Below the pieces are notes generated by a model. The model had not been told where the DNA came from and did no database searches. It saw nothing but the letters and a program-made list of their open reading frames with translations. Below are positions 8,668 through 17,545 of a DNA stretch of 64,000 nt, in pieces. The stretch covers positions 1-64,000 of the forward strand of contig AP018278.1 in assembly GCA_004296455.1 (NCBI GenBank), written 5' to 3'. The DNA comes from Calothrix sp. NIES-4101. GTDB taxonomy: Bacteria > Cyanobacteriota > Cyanobacteriia > Cyanobacteriales > Nostocaceae. Position numbers and translations under genes: made by a program. Within the stretch, counting starts at the first letter, position 1; the number at the start of each line of letters is the position of its first letter.

Positions 8668-9699
8668 ATGACTAAAATACCGCAGATTCGGATAACTGTT
8701 AACTCCCGATGTGGACGAGCTTGTTTCTATTGCCGCCCTTCAGGAGAGGCTCTAGCCACTGGTAGTGGTGTTGAAATCGGGCTTGAGAACTTGCTGAAAG
8801 TGACAAGTGCATTTGTTCGTCAAGGTGCTACCCACATTAAGCTCACGGGGGGAGATCCTGCACTCTGGGATGATCTAGTTGAAGCTGTGAGTTTGCTTAA
8901 GGAGAAAGTTGGTGTCACTGATCTTCATGTGATTTCCCGTCATCCTAAAATAGGCGACCTAGCTGATTTGCTCGCAAATGCTGGAGCTGATTTAATCAAC
9001 CTCAGCATTGATACTCTAGACGATGAAACACACCGAAAAATCACAGGTATAGATGATTTGCCTGACTTGTTGAAATCCTTAAAATATTGTGTAGCATCTG
9101 GTATTCCTTGCAAAGTGAATACTGTAGTAATGAAAGGTGTCAACGACCAAGAACTGGATAACTTAATTGATTTTTGTGGCAAGGTTGGGGTTAAAACCCT
9201 AAAGCTTCTTGATGTAATTGATGACCTCCACACTGGAGATGAAAATTATGGTCGCAGACTTAAGGTCATTGGTGCTAGCAGTCTTGATGATTTATATCTT
9301 CCCCTAGGAGAGATTGCCCAATCGCTGAAATTACGTGCCACGAATATTCACACTGTTTATCAAGGTGGTCTTGGACATCCAATGTTATCCCTGACTCTCT
9401 CCACTGGACTTGAGGTCTTAATCAAAGATCATCAAGCTGGTGCTTGGTATGGTTCCGTTTGCCAAGGTTGTTCTCACTTTCCCTGCCATGATGCTCTTAT
9501 GTCGATTCGAGTTACATCTGATCTTAGACTGCAATTCTGTCTTTTAAGAGGAGATGTTGCTATTGATCTCAAGCCATACTTAGATGGCGACCAAGCTGAG
9601 TTAGACACAATTATTGCTAAGGCATTAGACATTTATGCAACTGCATATTTTCTAAAATCTGAGACAGCTAACAACAGCGAGATACTGAGTGTTGTATAA
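8668..9699 (+). CDS. MoaA-like radical SAM enzyme
   Basis: A radical S-adenosylmethionine enzyme of 343 residues. RCGRACFYC supplies Cys15, Cys19 and Cys22 (CxxxCxxC) for the SAM-binding 4Fe-4S cluster. KLTGGDPALW is the GGE/GGD-type SAM motif. The C-terminal block CQGCSHFPCHDAL followed by SDLRLQFCLL resembles the second, substrate-binding cluster of MoaA, which converts GTP in molybdopterin synthesis. The cysteine spacing is not identical to MoaA and no other moa gene is nearby, so a related nucleotide or other small substrate is inferred. AAGGAAGG lies ahead of the ATG. It is the first gene of a six-gene operon. Confidence 0.85.
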   Translation: MTKIPQIRITVNSRCGRACFYCRPSGEALATGSGVEIGLENLLKVTSAFVRQGATHIKLTGGDPALWDDLVEAVSLLKEKVGVTDLHVISRHPKIGDLADLLANAGADLINLSIDTLDDETHRKITGIDDLPDLLKSLKYCVASGIPCKVNTVVMKGVNDQELDNLIDFCGKVGVKTLKLLDVIDDLHTGDENYGRRLKVIGASSLDDLYLPLGEIAQSLKLRATNIHTVYQGGLGHPMLSLTLSTGLEVLIKDHQAGAWYGSVCQGCSHFPCHDALMSIRVTSDLRLQFCLLRGDVAIDLKPYLDGDQAELDTIIAKALDIYATAYFLKSETANNSEILSVV

Positions 9700-9719
9700 A
9701 CTTGTAAGGATCTAAAAAC

Positions 9720-11060
9720 ATGAATAAACCTCTTGTAATTTTGGCTTACCCAAAAATTAATCATGAGAAAAACTACGTCTATTTTTGGATGCCTTTCTCG
9801 ATACTTGCGATCGCCAAAGTGCTGATTGATGAGGACATCGCTGACGTAGTGCTGTTTGATGGTAATCAACAAGATCTTGCCGCTTGGAAACAATTATTAG
9901 ATAAATGTTCTGACCAAGCGATATTTATCGGATTGAGTATTATGACTGGAGGTGGTCAAATTGGTAATGCTTTGGAGATGGCAAAGATCGCCAAAGAGAG
10001 GAAAAACTGTCCACCTTTGGTCTTTGGAGGTCCTCATGTTAATGTCCTCCCCGATCAAACTTTAGAGCATCCTTTGGTAGATGCGGTATTGCAGGGTGTT
10101 GGACAAACATCTATTCCAGCGTTAGTCCGTGCTTTGACAGGATGCCTTCCATTAAAGGATGTGCCTGGTCTTCGTATGAAGGTTGGGAATAGCCGTCTTC
10201 AAGGTCCGCCTAACTCGCCCAGATCCTTGAAATTAGGTGGCTACCCTTGGCATTTACTAGATGTACAGAAATACGTTCGAGATGATCCCACAATTTCGCC
10301 ACGTACATTGAACTATGTATCTTCTCAGGGGTGCATTTATAAATGTCAATTTTGTTATGAACTTACCTATCAACGTAAGTACAGTAAGATGTCAGCAGAA
10401 TTGATGCTTAATGATATTGAAGACCTAAAATCTCGCTACGACATTAGCGGGGTGAAGTTCTATGATGCCGATTGGTTTGTTGATTTAAATCGTGCGACTG
10501 CCTTTTCAGAGGGATTATTAGAGCGTAACCTTGACATAGCATGGGCAGCTTCTATCAATCCAAACGACATACTGAGGGCGCGTAGAGTACAACCTCAGCT
10601 TATGAAAAGCCTTGCAGAAAGTCATTGTACTCGCTTACTTATGGGAGTGGAATCTGGTTCTAATCGAGTTTTAGAGGAAATAGTCAAAAAAGAAGTGACT
10701 CGTACTCAACTCCTAGATGTAGCTCAAGAGATTGCTGATCAAGGGATATTGGGATCTTACACTTTTATTATTGGGTTTCCTGGTGAAACTCAGCAAGAAC
10801 AAGAAGAAACCCTCAGTTTAATTGAAGAGTTGTGGAATTTAAATCCAAGCCCAGAAACGCGAGTACATCTATTTGCTCCTTATCCTGGTACACCTTTGTT
10901 TGAGGCAGCAATTCAGCAGGGATTTAAAGCACCTTCTCATCTGGAGGCTTGGTCGAGCTATGACTATTACGACTCTCAAACTCCTTGGACAACCAGCGAA
11001 ATGGTAAAAGCTGCTAGCAGCTTTACTAAAATGCGACTGTCACCATCTAAAATCGCTTAG
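9720..11060 (+). CDS. B12-binding-type radical SAM enzyme
   Basis: The 446-residue protein has an N-terminal region like a cobalamin-binding Rossmann domain (FIGLSIMTGGGQ, LVFGGPHVNVLP, residues 40-140). A radical SAM domain follows with GCIYKCQFC (Cys205, Cys209, Cys212). B12 radical SAM enzymes typically do methylations or rearrangements at unactivated carbons. The canonical DxHxxG loop is not seen in the N-terminal domain, so cobalamin may be bound base-off without a His ligand or not at all. AAGGA precedes the ATG, and the gap to the previous gene is 20 bp. The late GSYTFIIGFPGET segment is common in this family. Confidence 0.85.
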   Translation: MNKPLVILAYPKINHEKNYVYFWMPFSILAIAKVLIDEDIADVVLFDGNQQDLAAWKQLLDKCSDQAIFIGLSIMTGGGQIGNALEMAKIAKERKNCPPLVFGGPHVNVLPDQTLEHPLVDAVLQGVGQTSIPALVRALTGCLPLKDVPGLRMKVGNSRLQGPPNSPRSLKLGGYPWHLLDVQKYVRDDPTISPRTLNYVSSQGCIYKCQFCYELTYQRKYSKMSAELMLNDIEDLKSRYDISGVKFYDADWFVDLNRATAFSEGLLERNLDIAWAASINPNDILRARRVQPQLMKSLAESHCTRLLMGVESGSNRVLEEIVKKEVTRTQLLDVAQEIADQGILGSYTFIIGFPGETQQEQEETLSLIEELWNLNPSPETRVHLFAPYPGTPLFEAAIQQGFKAPSHLEAWSSYDYYDSQTPWTTSEMVKAASSFTKMRLSPSKIA

Positions 11061-11085
11061 TGAACTCCTTAATTGAGCTTTATCT

Positions 11086-12090
11086 ATGATTTTCCTAACC
11101 TCCGCAAATATTGTATCCCAGCGTCATCAAGTAGTTTCTGTCATGAGGAACTATCTCATTTCTCACAATTATCAGGAAGTCCAGACTCCAATACTACACA
11201 TCTATCCTGACATTACTCCTACGCCCCAGTTTGAAACTCAGCATCCTATATCTAAACAATCCTATTGTTTACGAGTAGCTCCCACAGAACATCTAAAACG
11301 ACTGATTGTGCGGGGAGCGCAACGGATATTTGAGTTTGCTACCTGCTTTAGACCAGAAATTCCTGATGCCACGCATCTTGAACAATTCCTATCGCTAGAG
11401 GCTATGGCGGTTAATGTCGATGTCTACACTATGCAAGTTCTAGTAGAAGCTGTCATCAAAGCAATACTGAAAGACACTCAGGTTGCAGAGGAGACAGGAT
11501 ATTTTTTTACCCCACCTGACTCTAAACAAAGCTATGATTTGAGTCCTGAAAAGCCCTGGGCAAAAGTGAGCTTGCCAAAAATTTTAAGAGAGAAGTTTGG
11601 ATTTAGCGAAGATGATTTTTTCTCTGAACATCGAGTTTTAGACTTAGCGGTTGAGGTAACTGGCACTAAACAATTTACAAATCTATCTGATGCTCTAGAT
11701 AAAATCATAGAGACAATCAGCAAATCCTTTTCAACTCCTGTATTTATAGCTGACTACCCCGATTATCTCGGTGGTCCCGCAAGTCCTACAAAAAATCCTA
11801 GATTCAAGCAGCGTTCAGAGCTTTTCATTGGGGGAATGGAGTTAGCGAATATGTCCTCAAACCTTAACAATCCAGATTTACTTGATGAGTGGTATCGGAC
11901 TACTTGTGCTTATAAAGAAAACTTCAAGATTGAACCTAACAATCTTGATCGACCACTACTTGCCGAGCTTACTGACAACTTTCCAAAATCGGCTGTATGT
12001 GGTATTGGAGTTGAGCGGCTTATAATGGTTTGCTTCGGATACACTAGTATCCAGCAAGTTGCTTTGCTTACCGATTTGGCACATCCATAG
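11086..12090 (+). CDS. class II lysyl-tRNA-synthetase-like amino-acid ligase (EpmA/GenX type)
   Basis: A 334-residue protein made of a class II aminoacyl-tRNA synthetase catalytic core only. Motif 2 is FEFATCFRPE (82-91), followed by HLEQFLSLE (97-105). Motif 3 is GIGVERLIM (306-314). There is no N-terminal OB-fold anticodon-binding domain, and the size matches EpmA/PoxA/GenX, which loads lysine analogues on elongation factor P. No efp gene is adjacent. Sitting between radical SAM genes and an S66 peptidase, it more likely activates an amino acid as its adenylate and attaches it to a small molecule or peptide. That role is inferred. The gap to the preceding gene is 25 bp. Confidence 0.8.
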   Translation: MIFLTSANIVSQRHQVVSVMRNYLISHNYQEVQTPILHIYPDITPTPQFETQHPISKQSYCLRVAPTEHLKRLIVRGAQRIFEFATCFRPEIPDATHLEQFLSLEAMAVNVDVYTMQVLVEAVIKAILKDTQVAEETGYFFTPPDSKQSYDLSPEKPWAKVSLPKILREKFGFSEDDFFSEHRVLDLAVEVTGTKQFTNLSDALDKIIETISKSFSTPVFIADYPDYLGGPASPTKNPRFKQRSELFIGGMELANMSSNLNNPDLLDEWYRTTCAYKENFKIEPNNLDRPLLAELTDNFPKSAVCGIGVERLIMVCFGYTSIQQVALLTDLAHP

Positions 12091-12102
12091 GAGAACAAAC
12101 TC

Positions 12103-13041
12103 ATGAAAATAGTTCATCCCCCCCGACTGTCACATGGCGACCTTATTGGTGTGGTGTCTGGGTCAGCTCCAGAAACCTTACTTGAACCTACGTGGTTTCA
12201 AAGAGGACTAGATGTCCTCAAGGCTAAAGGCTACCAAACTGCTCTAAGCGCTCAGCTCCAAAAACGTAATGGATACCTCAGTGGTAGCGAGACCGCTATG
12301 GCGCAAGACCTACTTGGATTTCTACATGACCCTATGGTAAAAGCAGTTTTATTTGCAGGCGGTGGTACTAACGCCAACCGAATGCTGCGACACCTTGATT
12401 TAAAAGGATTTTCCGATTATCCCAAAATCATTATAGGACTTAGCAATCCCAGCACCTTACTTAATGCAGTCCATACTAAAACAGGAGTCGTTACTTTTCA
12501 TGGTCCAGCTCTGATATGGAATATGGGAAATCCTAACGGACTTACAAACTACACGAGTAAGCACTTCTGGTCATTGATTGAATCTCCGACAGAAAGTTTT
12601 ATCTACGAACCTACTCCATCATGGTTTTGGTTGAAAGAAGGAAAAGCATCTGGACGCTTGTTGGGCGGCAATTTAATATCGATCCAAACTCTTTTGGGCA
12701 CATCATGGGAACCCAGCTTTGACGATTCTATTTTTTTCTGGGAAGACATTAGTAAACCTATTAATCGACTCGATCTGATGCTAACCCATTTTCGTGATGC
12801 AGGAGTATTTGATCGGATTAGTGGAATGGTCGTTGGCAACTTGGTTAACTGCGATCCTCCTGAAGGTGGACAAACTTTGAGTGAGATGCTGCTAGAGATT
12901 ACTGATGGCTACAGCTTCCCAATTTTAACAGGCGTATCGTTAGGACATACTGACGATAAAATCACTTTACCTATAGGTATTCGAGCTTCATTGGACTCTA
13001 TCAATAATACTTTCCAGCTTCTTGAATCCGCAGTAAGGTAG
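12103..13041 (+). CDS. S66 peptidase, LD-carboxypeptidase / MccF-like
   Basis: A full-length (312 residues) S66 serine peptidase. The triad reads Ser114 in GLSNPST, Glu214 in FFWEDI and His282 in SLGHTDDK. TFHGPAL and GRLLGGNL are further family blocks. LdcA enzymes trim peptidoglycan tetrapeptides in the cytoplasm. MccF enzymes cleave the aminoacyl-nucleotide product of microcin C and so protect the producer. Position directly after an aminoacyl-ligase gene (12-bp gap, AGGAG ribosome-binding site) favours a MccF-like self-protection or processing job, by inference. There is no signal peptide. Confidence 0.85.
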   Translation: MKIVHPPRLSHGDLIGVVSGSAPETLLEPTWFQRGLDVLKAKGYQTALSAQLQKRNGYLSGSETAMAQDLLGFLHDPMVKAVLFAGGGTNANRMLRHLDLKGFSDYPKIIIGLSNPSTLLNAVHTKTGVVTFHGPALIWNMGNPNGLTNYTSKHFWSLIESPTESFIYEPTPSWFWLKEGKASGRLLGGNLISIQTLLGTSWEPSFDDSIFFWEDISKPINRLDLMLTHFRDAGVFDRISGMVVGNLVNCDPPEGGQTLSEMLLEITDGYSFPILTGVSLGHTDDKITLPIGIRASLDSINNTFQLLESAVR

Positions 13042-13049
13042 TTTTTGCC

Positions 13050-13430
13050 ATGATAACTAAAGGTCTCATTGTTCGTGAAAGTTTGCTAGATGAGCAACTG
13101 CCACAGTTCTTGAAATCATATGTTTCAAGATGTTATCCGCATTCTATCGACGGTATTAACAATATCGAGATTATAGAGTTGAACCTAGATAACCAAACTG
13201 TATCCAATGTTGCTCTACGACTAGCTCAGCAACTCAAGCCAAGACTCTACTATGCTCACTTTGTTAACGGGGATACAATGACAATAGTATTTCCAAAAGT
13301 TGTGTGTTTGTTAGTCAAAGGAGATTCAGAGAGCTTACTACGCGCACAGGCATTGGGACTTACCTACAACATTTCGTTAGAGCAGATGCAATTCGACAAA
13401 ATGTTTTACGAGGATCACCCCGATGCCTAA
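13050..13430 (+). CDS. unknown 126-residue operon protein
   Basis: I recognise no family. The product is a small soluble protein with alternating strands and helices (IEIIELNLDNQ, LYYAHFVNGDTMTIVFPKV), ending in acidic EDHPDA. It starts 8 bp after the peptidase gene and overlaps the SDR gene by 8 bp, so it is clearly part of the operon. The compact alpha/beta pattern could be a substrate-binding or scaffold subunit. Confidence 0.75.
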   Translation: MITKGLIVRESLLDEQLPQFLKSYVSRCYPHSIDGINNIEIIELNLDNQTVSNVALRLAQQLKPRLYYAHFVNGDTMTIVFPKVVCLLVKGDSESLLRAQALGLTYNISLEQMQFDKMFYEDHPDA

Positions 13431-14160
13431 AGAAGCGGCAGTTGTTTTTGGGGCTACAGGTGCTATTGGGCAAGAAATTGTAGCTAGCCTACGTAAACGA
13501 GGATTAACTAAAATCTTAGCCACCTACTTCACTCAAACTCCAGAAATTGTAGCTGATGCCACATCAGACATTAAATGGATGTTTTTTGATGCAAACAGCG
13601 ATGTTTCCAATGAAAACTTATCTATTAAAACCTTCTCAGAAAATATTATAGAAAATTTATTCGTGTTTTATTGCATTGGGTTACCTTCAACTAAGCAGTT
13701 AGTTTCAGAGACAGCACCAAAAGAGTTGATTTCTTTATTCAATACCAACTGTGTAGGCTTAGTACGGGCTTTTCAACTGGTCAAAACGGACTTACGCCGT
13801 ACTAAAGGCTGTCTCGTTATATTGAGTTCGGATACTACTAGAGTCATTGGATCTAAAAATGGGGCATATTCTGCTTCAAAAGCGGCTTTAGAGGTTTTAG
13901 CTGAGACACTTGCTAAGGAAGAATCCATATATGGTGTCAGAGTGATTGTACTTTCACCCTCGCTGGTAGAATCTCCACTAGCGAATCACATTTTGTCCTT
14001 AAAGGGTATCGAAGACAAGGATTCCTACGTTAGAGACACCTGTCCTTGGAATCGACTCATTACTATCGCAGAAGTTGCGGAAGCGTCTGTAGCACTTGGC
14101 TTAGATCCTGCTTGGCAATACATGTCTGGACAGGTTGTTAGACTTTCAGCCAAGATTTAA
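13423..14160 (+). CDS. SDR-family NAD(P)-dependent oxidoreductase
   Basis: A classical short-chain dehydrogenase of 245 residues. GATGAIG (10-16) binds the dinucleotide, NTNCVG (108-112) is the helix-4 Asn motif, Ser135/136 lie in LVILSSDT, and YSASK gives Tyr149 and Lys153. Such enzymes oxidise or reduce an alcohol or ketone. It is the last gene of the operon and overlaps the previous one by 8 bp. An IS element begins about 10 bp after its stop codon and probably separates the operon from whatever followed. Confidence 0.88.
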   Translation: MPKEAAVVFGATGAIGQEIVASLRKRGLTKILATYFTQTPEIVADATSDIKWMFFDANSDVSNENLSIKTFSENIIENLFVFYCIGLPSTKQLVSETAPKELISLFNTNCVGLVRAFQLVKTDLRRTKGCLVILSSDTTRVIGSKNGAYSASKAALEVLAETLAKEESIYGVRVIVLSPSLVESPLANHILSLKGIEDKDSYVRDTCPWNRLITIAEVAEASVALGLDPAWQYMSGQVVRLSAKI

Positions 14161-14201
14161 GATAAATATGAGTACACCTTAAGAGGGGTACTCCTCAAAA
14201 T

Positions 14202-16101
14202 GTGTGCTAGGCATGCCTATAACCTATAGGGTGAAAGACCCGAACATCGAAGATGGTGGTAGGTGTTAGCCGAAACCAAGGGTGTCAGCGGTGACGCTGA
14301 ATCTGAAGGAAGGTGGAGGCAAATCTCCGAACCGAAGAACATGAAGCGCATAAGAGGCGTGGGCAAATGACTGAGTGAGCGTTTCATCACGAAAGTCTGA
14401 CCATCAAGACTTGCCTATCGTACATGCGTCGGTTGCATGGAGAGAAAGGGGATAGGCTTACCCTAGGAGACCTGTACGGAAAATTGTACAAGCAATAACT
14501 TACCAACAAGCCGGAAGGCGAGAGGTAACTGAGCGTACAGGAGTCAGCAGAGGTCATAGTAGGAGGAGTTTGTACAGACTGCTCTGAAGGACCGAACGTA
14601 AGAGGAGATATTGAGTACACAGTACTTTTATGAGAGACCGAAAAAAAAAAATGGATAGAAAATCGCAAGAGCCAGTCACAGTAAAGAGGCGGTGCATACG
14701 CTGTGGTACAATGACGGTATCAAGGTACTCTTATGCAAAGGAATGAGGAAAGATATAATACCAGTTCTCTTATTGACCTGATGGTTGAGGAGAAGAATAT
14801 GGCTTTAGCTCTAAAAAGAGTTGAAAGCAATAAAGGAGCTGCTGGAGTAGACGGGATGCAAGCAGCAGAGCTGCGCTCTTGGTATACCCAGCACAAGGAA
14901 GAGCTACTGGAGGAGATACGAGAAGGGACCTACGAACCTTTAGCGGTCAAACGGGTAGAGATACCTAAGGCAGACGGCAAGGGAATGAGGGAGCTTGGTA
15001 TCCCTACAGTAATAGACAGACTAGTCCAACAAGCGCTACTACAGGTGTTAACCCCGTTATTTGACCCTGAGTTTTCAGAGTCGAGCTACGGTTTTCGCCC
15101 TAGGAGGAGAGCGCATCAAGCTATAGATAAAGCGAGGGAGTACATCCGAGAAGGGTACAAGTGGGTAGTAGATATTGACTTGGAAAACTTCTTTAACCGA
15201 GTACACCAAGACAAACTGATGAGTAAGATAGCGAAGAGGATAGAGGATAAAACAGTCCTCAAGCTGATACGAAGCTACCTTAGAGTTGGCATCATGGTTA
15301 ACGGAGTATGTATGTATCGAGATGAAGGAGTACCACAAGGCAGTCCATTATCACCGCTGCTAAGTAACATCATGCTTGATGAGCTGGACAAGGAGCTCGA
15401 AGCAAGAGGGCATCGGTTCTGCCGCTATGCGGATGATTGTAACATATACGTTAAGACGGCGAGAGCTGGAGAGAGGGTATATGAGCATACGGTGAGAATT
15501 ATCGAGAGACGCCTATTGTTGAAAGTGAATGCTGAGAAGAGTGCCGTTGATCGAGCGAGTCGTAGGAAATTCTTAGGCTTTTCGTTCACAAGTCAGAGAG
15601 AAGCACGAGTGCGACTAGCGCCGCAAACGGTGAAGCGCTTTAAAGGGAGAGTAAGAAAGCTTACCAGTAGAACGTGGGGTGTATCGATGGAGCGGAGGAT
15701 AGAATCACTGAACCGATATTTACACGGTTGGTGTGCCTACTTTGGCAAAGCTGAGACAGCTTCAATATTCAAGGAGCTTCAGTCATGGATGCACCGAAGG
15801 TTGAGGCAGTGCTATCTTACCCAATGGAAGAGTGGGAAAACTCGCTATCGGAACCTTGTTAGGCTTGGATTAGGCAGTAAATTTGCCGCACAACTTGCAG
15901 CCTCTAGAAAAGGCACTTGGCGGCTTGCTCTTACTCCTCAACTTCATAAAGCTCTTGATGCTGCCTTTTGGAAAGCATCGAAAGTGGTTGATATTGTAGA
16001 AAAGGTATTTGCTTGACCGCACCTCTTACGAACCGCCGTATACGGACCCGTACGTACGGTGGTGTGGGGAGTCCGGGGCTAAACGCCCCGTCTTACCCAA
16101 T
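14202..16101 (+). mobile_element. group II intron nested in the IS
   Basis: The 5' end is GTGTGCTAG, the group II boundary. The 3' part contains a domain-V-like hairpin around 16030-16070 (CCGTATACGG, CCGTACGTACGG) and a domain-VI-like hairpin (GGGGCTAAACGCCCC at 16074-16088), ending CCAAT. The boundaries are fixed by IS copy 2, where CTCCTCAAAAT is joined directly to GGTACATTT. The intron lies between the transposase stop codon and the IS end, on the strand opposite to the transposase. It carries an intact reverse transcriptase in domain IV, so it looks functional. Confidence 0.92.
14733..16016 (+). CDS. ltrA: group II intron reverse transcriptase/maturase
   Basis: A 427-residue intron-encoded protein. 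RT blocks are in order: RELGIPTVIDRLVQQAL (RT2), SSYGFRPRRRAHQA, VVDIDLENFF (RT3), GVPQGSPLSPLLSN (199-212, RT4) and RYADD (catalytic 232-235, RT5). A maturase X domain follows (RIESLNRYLHGWCAYF). There is no HNH endonuclease at the C-terminus, so it is an endonuclease-minus type. It splices the intron RNA and reverse-transcribes it during retrohoming. All catalytic residues are present. Confidence 0.95.
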   Translation: MQRNEERYNTSSLIDLMVEEKNMALALKRVESNKGAAGVDGMQAAELRSWYTQHKEELLEEIREGTYEPLAVKRVEIPKADGKGMRELGIPTVIDRLVQQALLQVLTPLFDPEFSESSYGFRPRRRAHQAIDKAREYIREGYKWVVDIDLENFFNRVHQDKLMSKIAKRIEDKTVLKLIRSYLRVGIMVNGVCMYRDEGVPQGSPLSPLLSNIMLDELDKELEARGHRFCRYADDCNIYVKTARAGERVYEHTVRIIERRLLLKVNAEKSAVDRASRRKFLGFSFTSQREARVRLAPQTVKRFKGRVRKLTSRTWGVSMERRIESLNRYLHGWCAYFGKAETASIFKELQSWMHRRLRQCYLTQWKSGKTRYRNLVRLGLGSKFAAQLAASRKGTWRLALTPQLHKALDAAFWKASKVVDIVEKVFA

Positions 16102-16108
16102 GGTACAT

Positions 16109-17545
16109 TTAGGTCTGTAAAGCTTGCGGGATGGGAGTTTCAACCAGGTTAGAAGTTTGTTGTTCTACTCTAGACTGCTTGCAGTCGCGTTGTTTCTCAG
16201 CCAGAAGTCGAGCAGTGGAGACGTGAGGACGGTTAGGTTCTCTTTCTCTTTTTGGTTGGGGCTTTTTTTCGGCTTTAGGACTGGAAGCAAAGCGTTTGAG
16301 GTCAACTGTCGCAGCCCATTGTTTTAATAACTCGGCAAAAGCAGGTAAACTCAGATGGTTTAAAAATTTCCATTCAACGTCGGGAATCGCAATCATCATA
16401 CCCGTGTAGGTACTTTGAATTTCCTCAACTAAATAGTAATTAGAAACACCTGCATCAATTTTTCCTTGCCCATGGACGCTACGCAATGCTGATTTAATCA
16501 CAGATAAAATATTGTAGGCAACTAGTGCCATGCAAAAGCTGAATAAAGCGGCTCTGGGATAACCTAAAGTCTTAATTTCGCATTCTAGAGTATCACTAAC
16601 GACTTGAAATAAACCCTCAACACTCCAACGTTTAAGGTAAATATTTGAGATTACAATGGGAGAAGCATTTTCTTTTCTGAGGTTGCAAAAAACTGCCACT
16701 TCAGTATCTCCATCGCGAGTTGGCTCATTTAAACGAACAACAACACGACGAGATTTTATCGATTCTCCTTCATATTCAATCATCACATCCTGCTCGAAAA
16801 CTTTGCCTGTTGCACTATCACATATTTCCTTTAATTCTCCTAATTCTTTATAAGGCATCGATGCATGTTGGCGAATCACAAAGTAAGCTTTTCTCTTTGC
16901 AATTTCAACTAGAAACATACAGGTACAAAAATTTCTATCTCCCACCCAAACATCATTCTTTTCCACAGTTTCTAATACTTGGCTAAATAATGCTCTTTCC
17001 TGGGTATAAGCATCCTCACATGGGAATTGATCGATTGCCAGCATTAATATTGGGTCAAGCACAACTAGAGATTTTCCTGGTAATGGTCCACCATTCACTG
17101 AGCGTAAAACCGAAAGCCTATGCTCTGTTGCTGCCAGGTTATTTCCATCAATTATCTTGATTCGATAACCAGGTAAAATTGCTGGCTGTTCTCCTCCTAA
17201 CTCCGATATAATCGGTGCCAATTCTTTACTGCTATAACGTACTAAAGCTTGAGAAACTGAGGGTTCGATACCGTTAATTTTACTGTAGAAAGCAACACGG
17301 GAAACTCCTATTTGCTTACAAAATGCCTTGTACGCTGCGCTAATTGATGGGCGGATGTTACATACGACTAAACTCATTATTCCCACTACTGTCGAAAATA
17401 ATAATTCCTGTGTATATTGCTTTTCTCGCGTTGCTTCAAATAATTCATCTAATTTTTCGGCGCTGAAAATTCTTTCTAATGTTGCTCTCAGCATTACCGT
17501 TACCGGAGATACTTCAATAAAACGCTCGAAAATTGAACTCAGCAT
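16109..17545 (-). CDS. IS4-family DDE transposase, copy 1
   Basis: A 478-residue transposase. DDE residues read as Asp133 (IIDGNNLA), Asp203 (VGDRNFCT) and Glu310 in the IS4 signature YLKRWSVE. The C-terminal 60 residues are basic and Gln/Pro-rich. It differs from copy 2 at a few residues (for example Cys versus Ser in YKAFCKQ, and the last ten residues). The gene is intact, but its element has an inverted left terminus, which may stop the copy from moving. Confidence 0.95.
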   Translation of the reverse strand: MLSSIFERFIEVSPVTVMLRATLERIFSAEKLDELFEATREKQYTQELLFSTVVGIMSLVVCNIRPSISAAYKAFCKQIGVSRVAFYSKINGIEPSVSQALVRYSSKELAPIISELGGEQPAILPGYRIKIIDGNNLAATEHRLSVLRSVNGGPLPGKSLVVLDPILMLAIDQFPCEDAYTQERALFSQVLETVEKNDVWVGDRNFCTCMFLVEIAKRKAYFVIRQHASMPYKELGELKEICDSATGKVFEQDVMIEYEGESIKSRRVVVRLNEPTRDGDTEVAVFCNLRKENASPIVISNIYLKRWSVEGLFQVVSDTLECEIKTLGYPRAALFSFCMALVAYNILSVIKSALRSVHGQGKIDAGVSNYYLVEEIQSTYTGMMIAIPDVEWKFLNHLSLPAFAELLKQWAATVDLKRFASSPKAEKKPQPKREREPNRPHVSTARLLAEKQRDCKQSRVEQQTSNLVETPIPQALQT

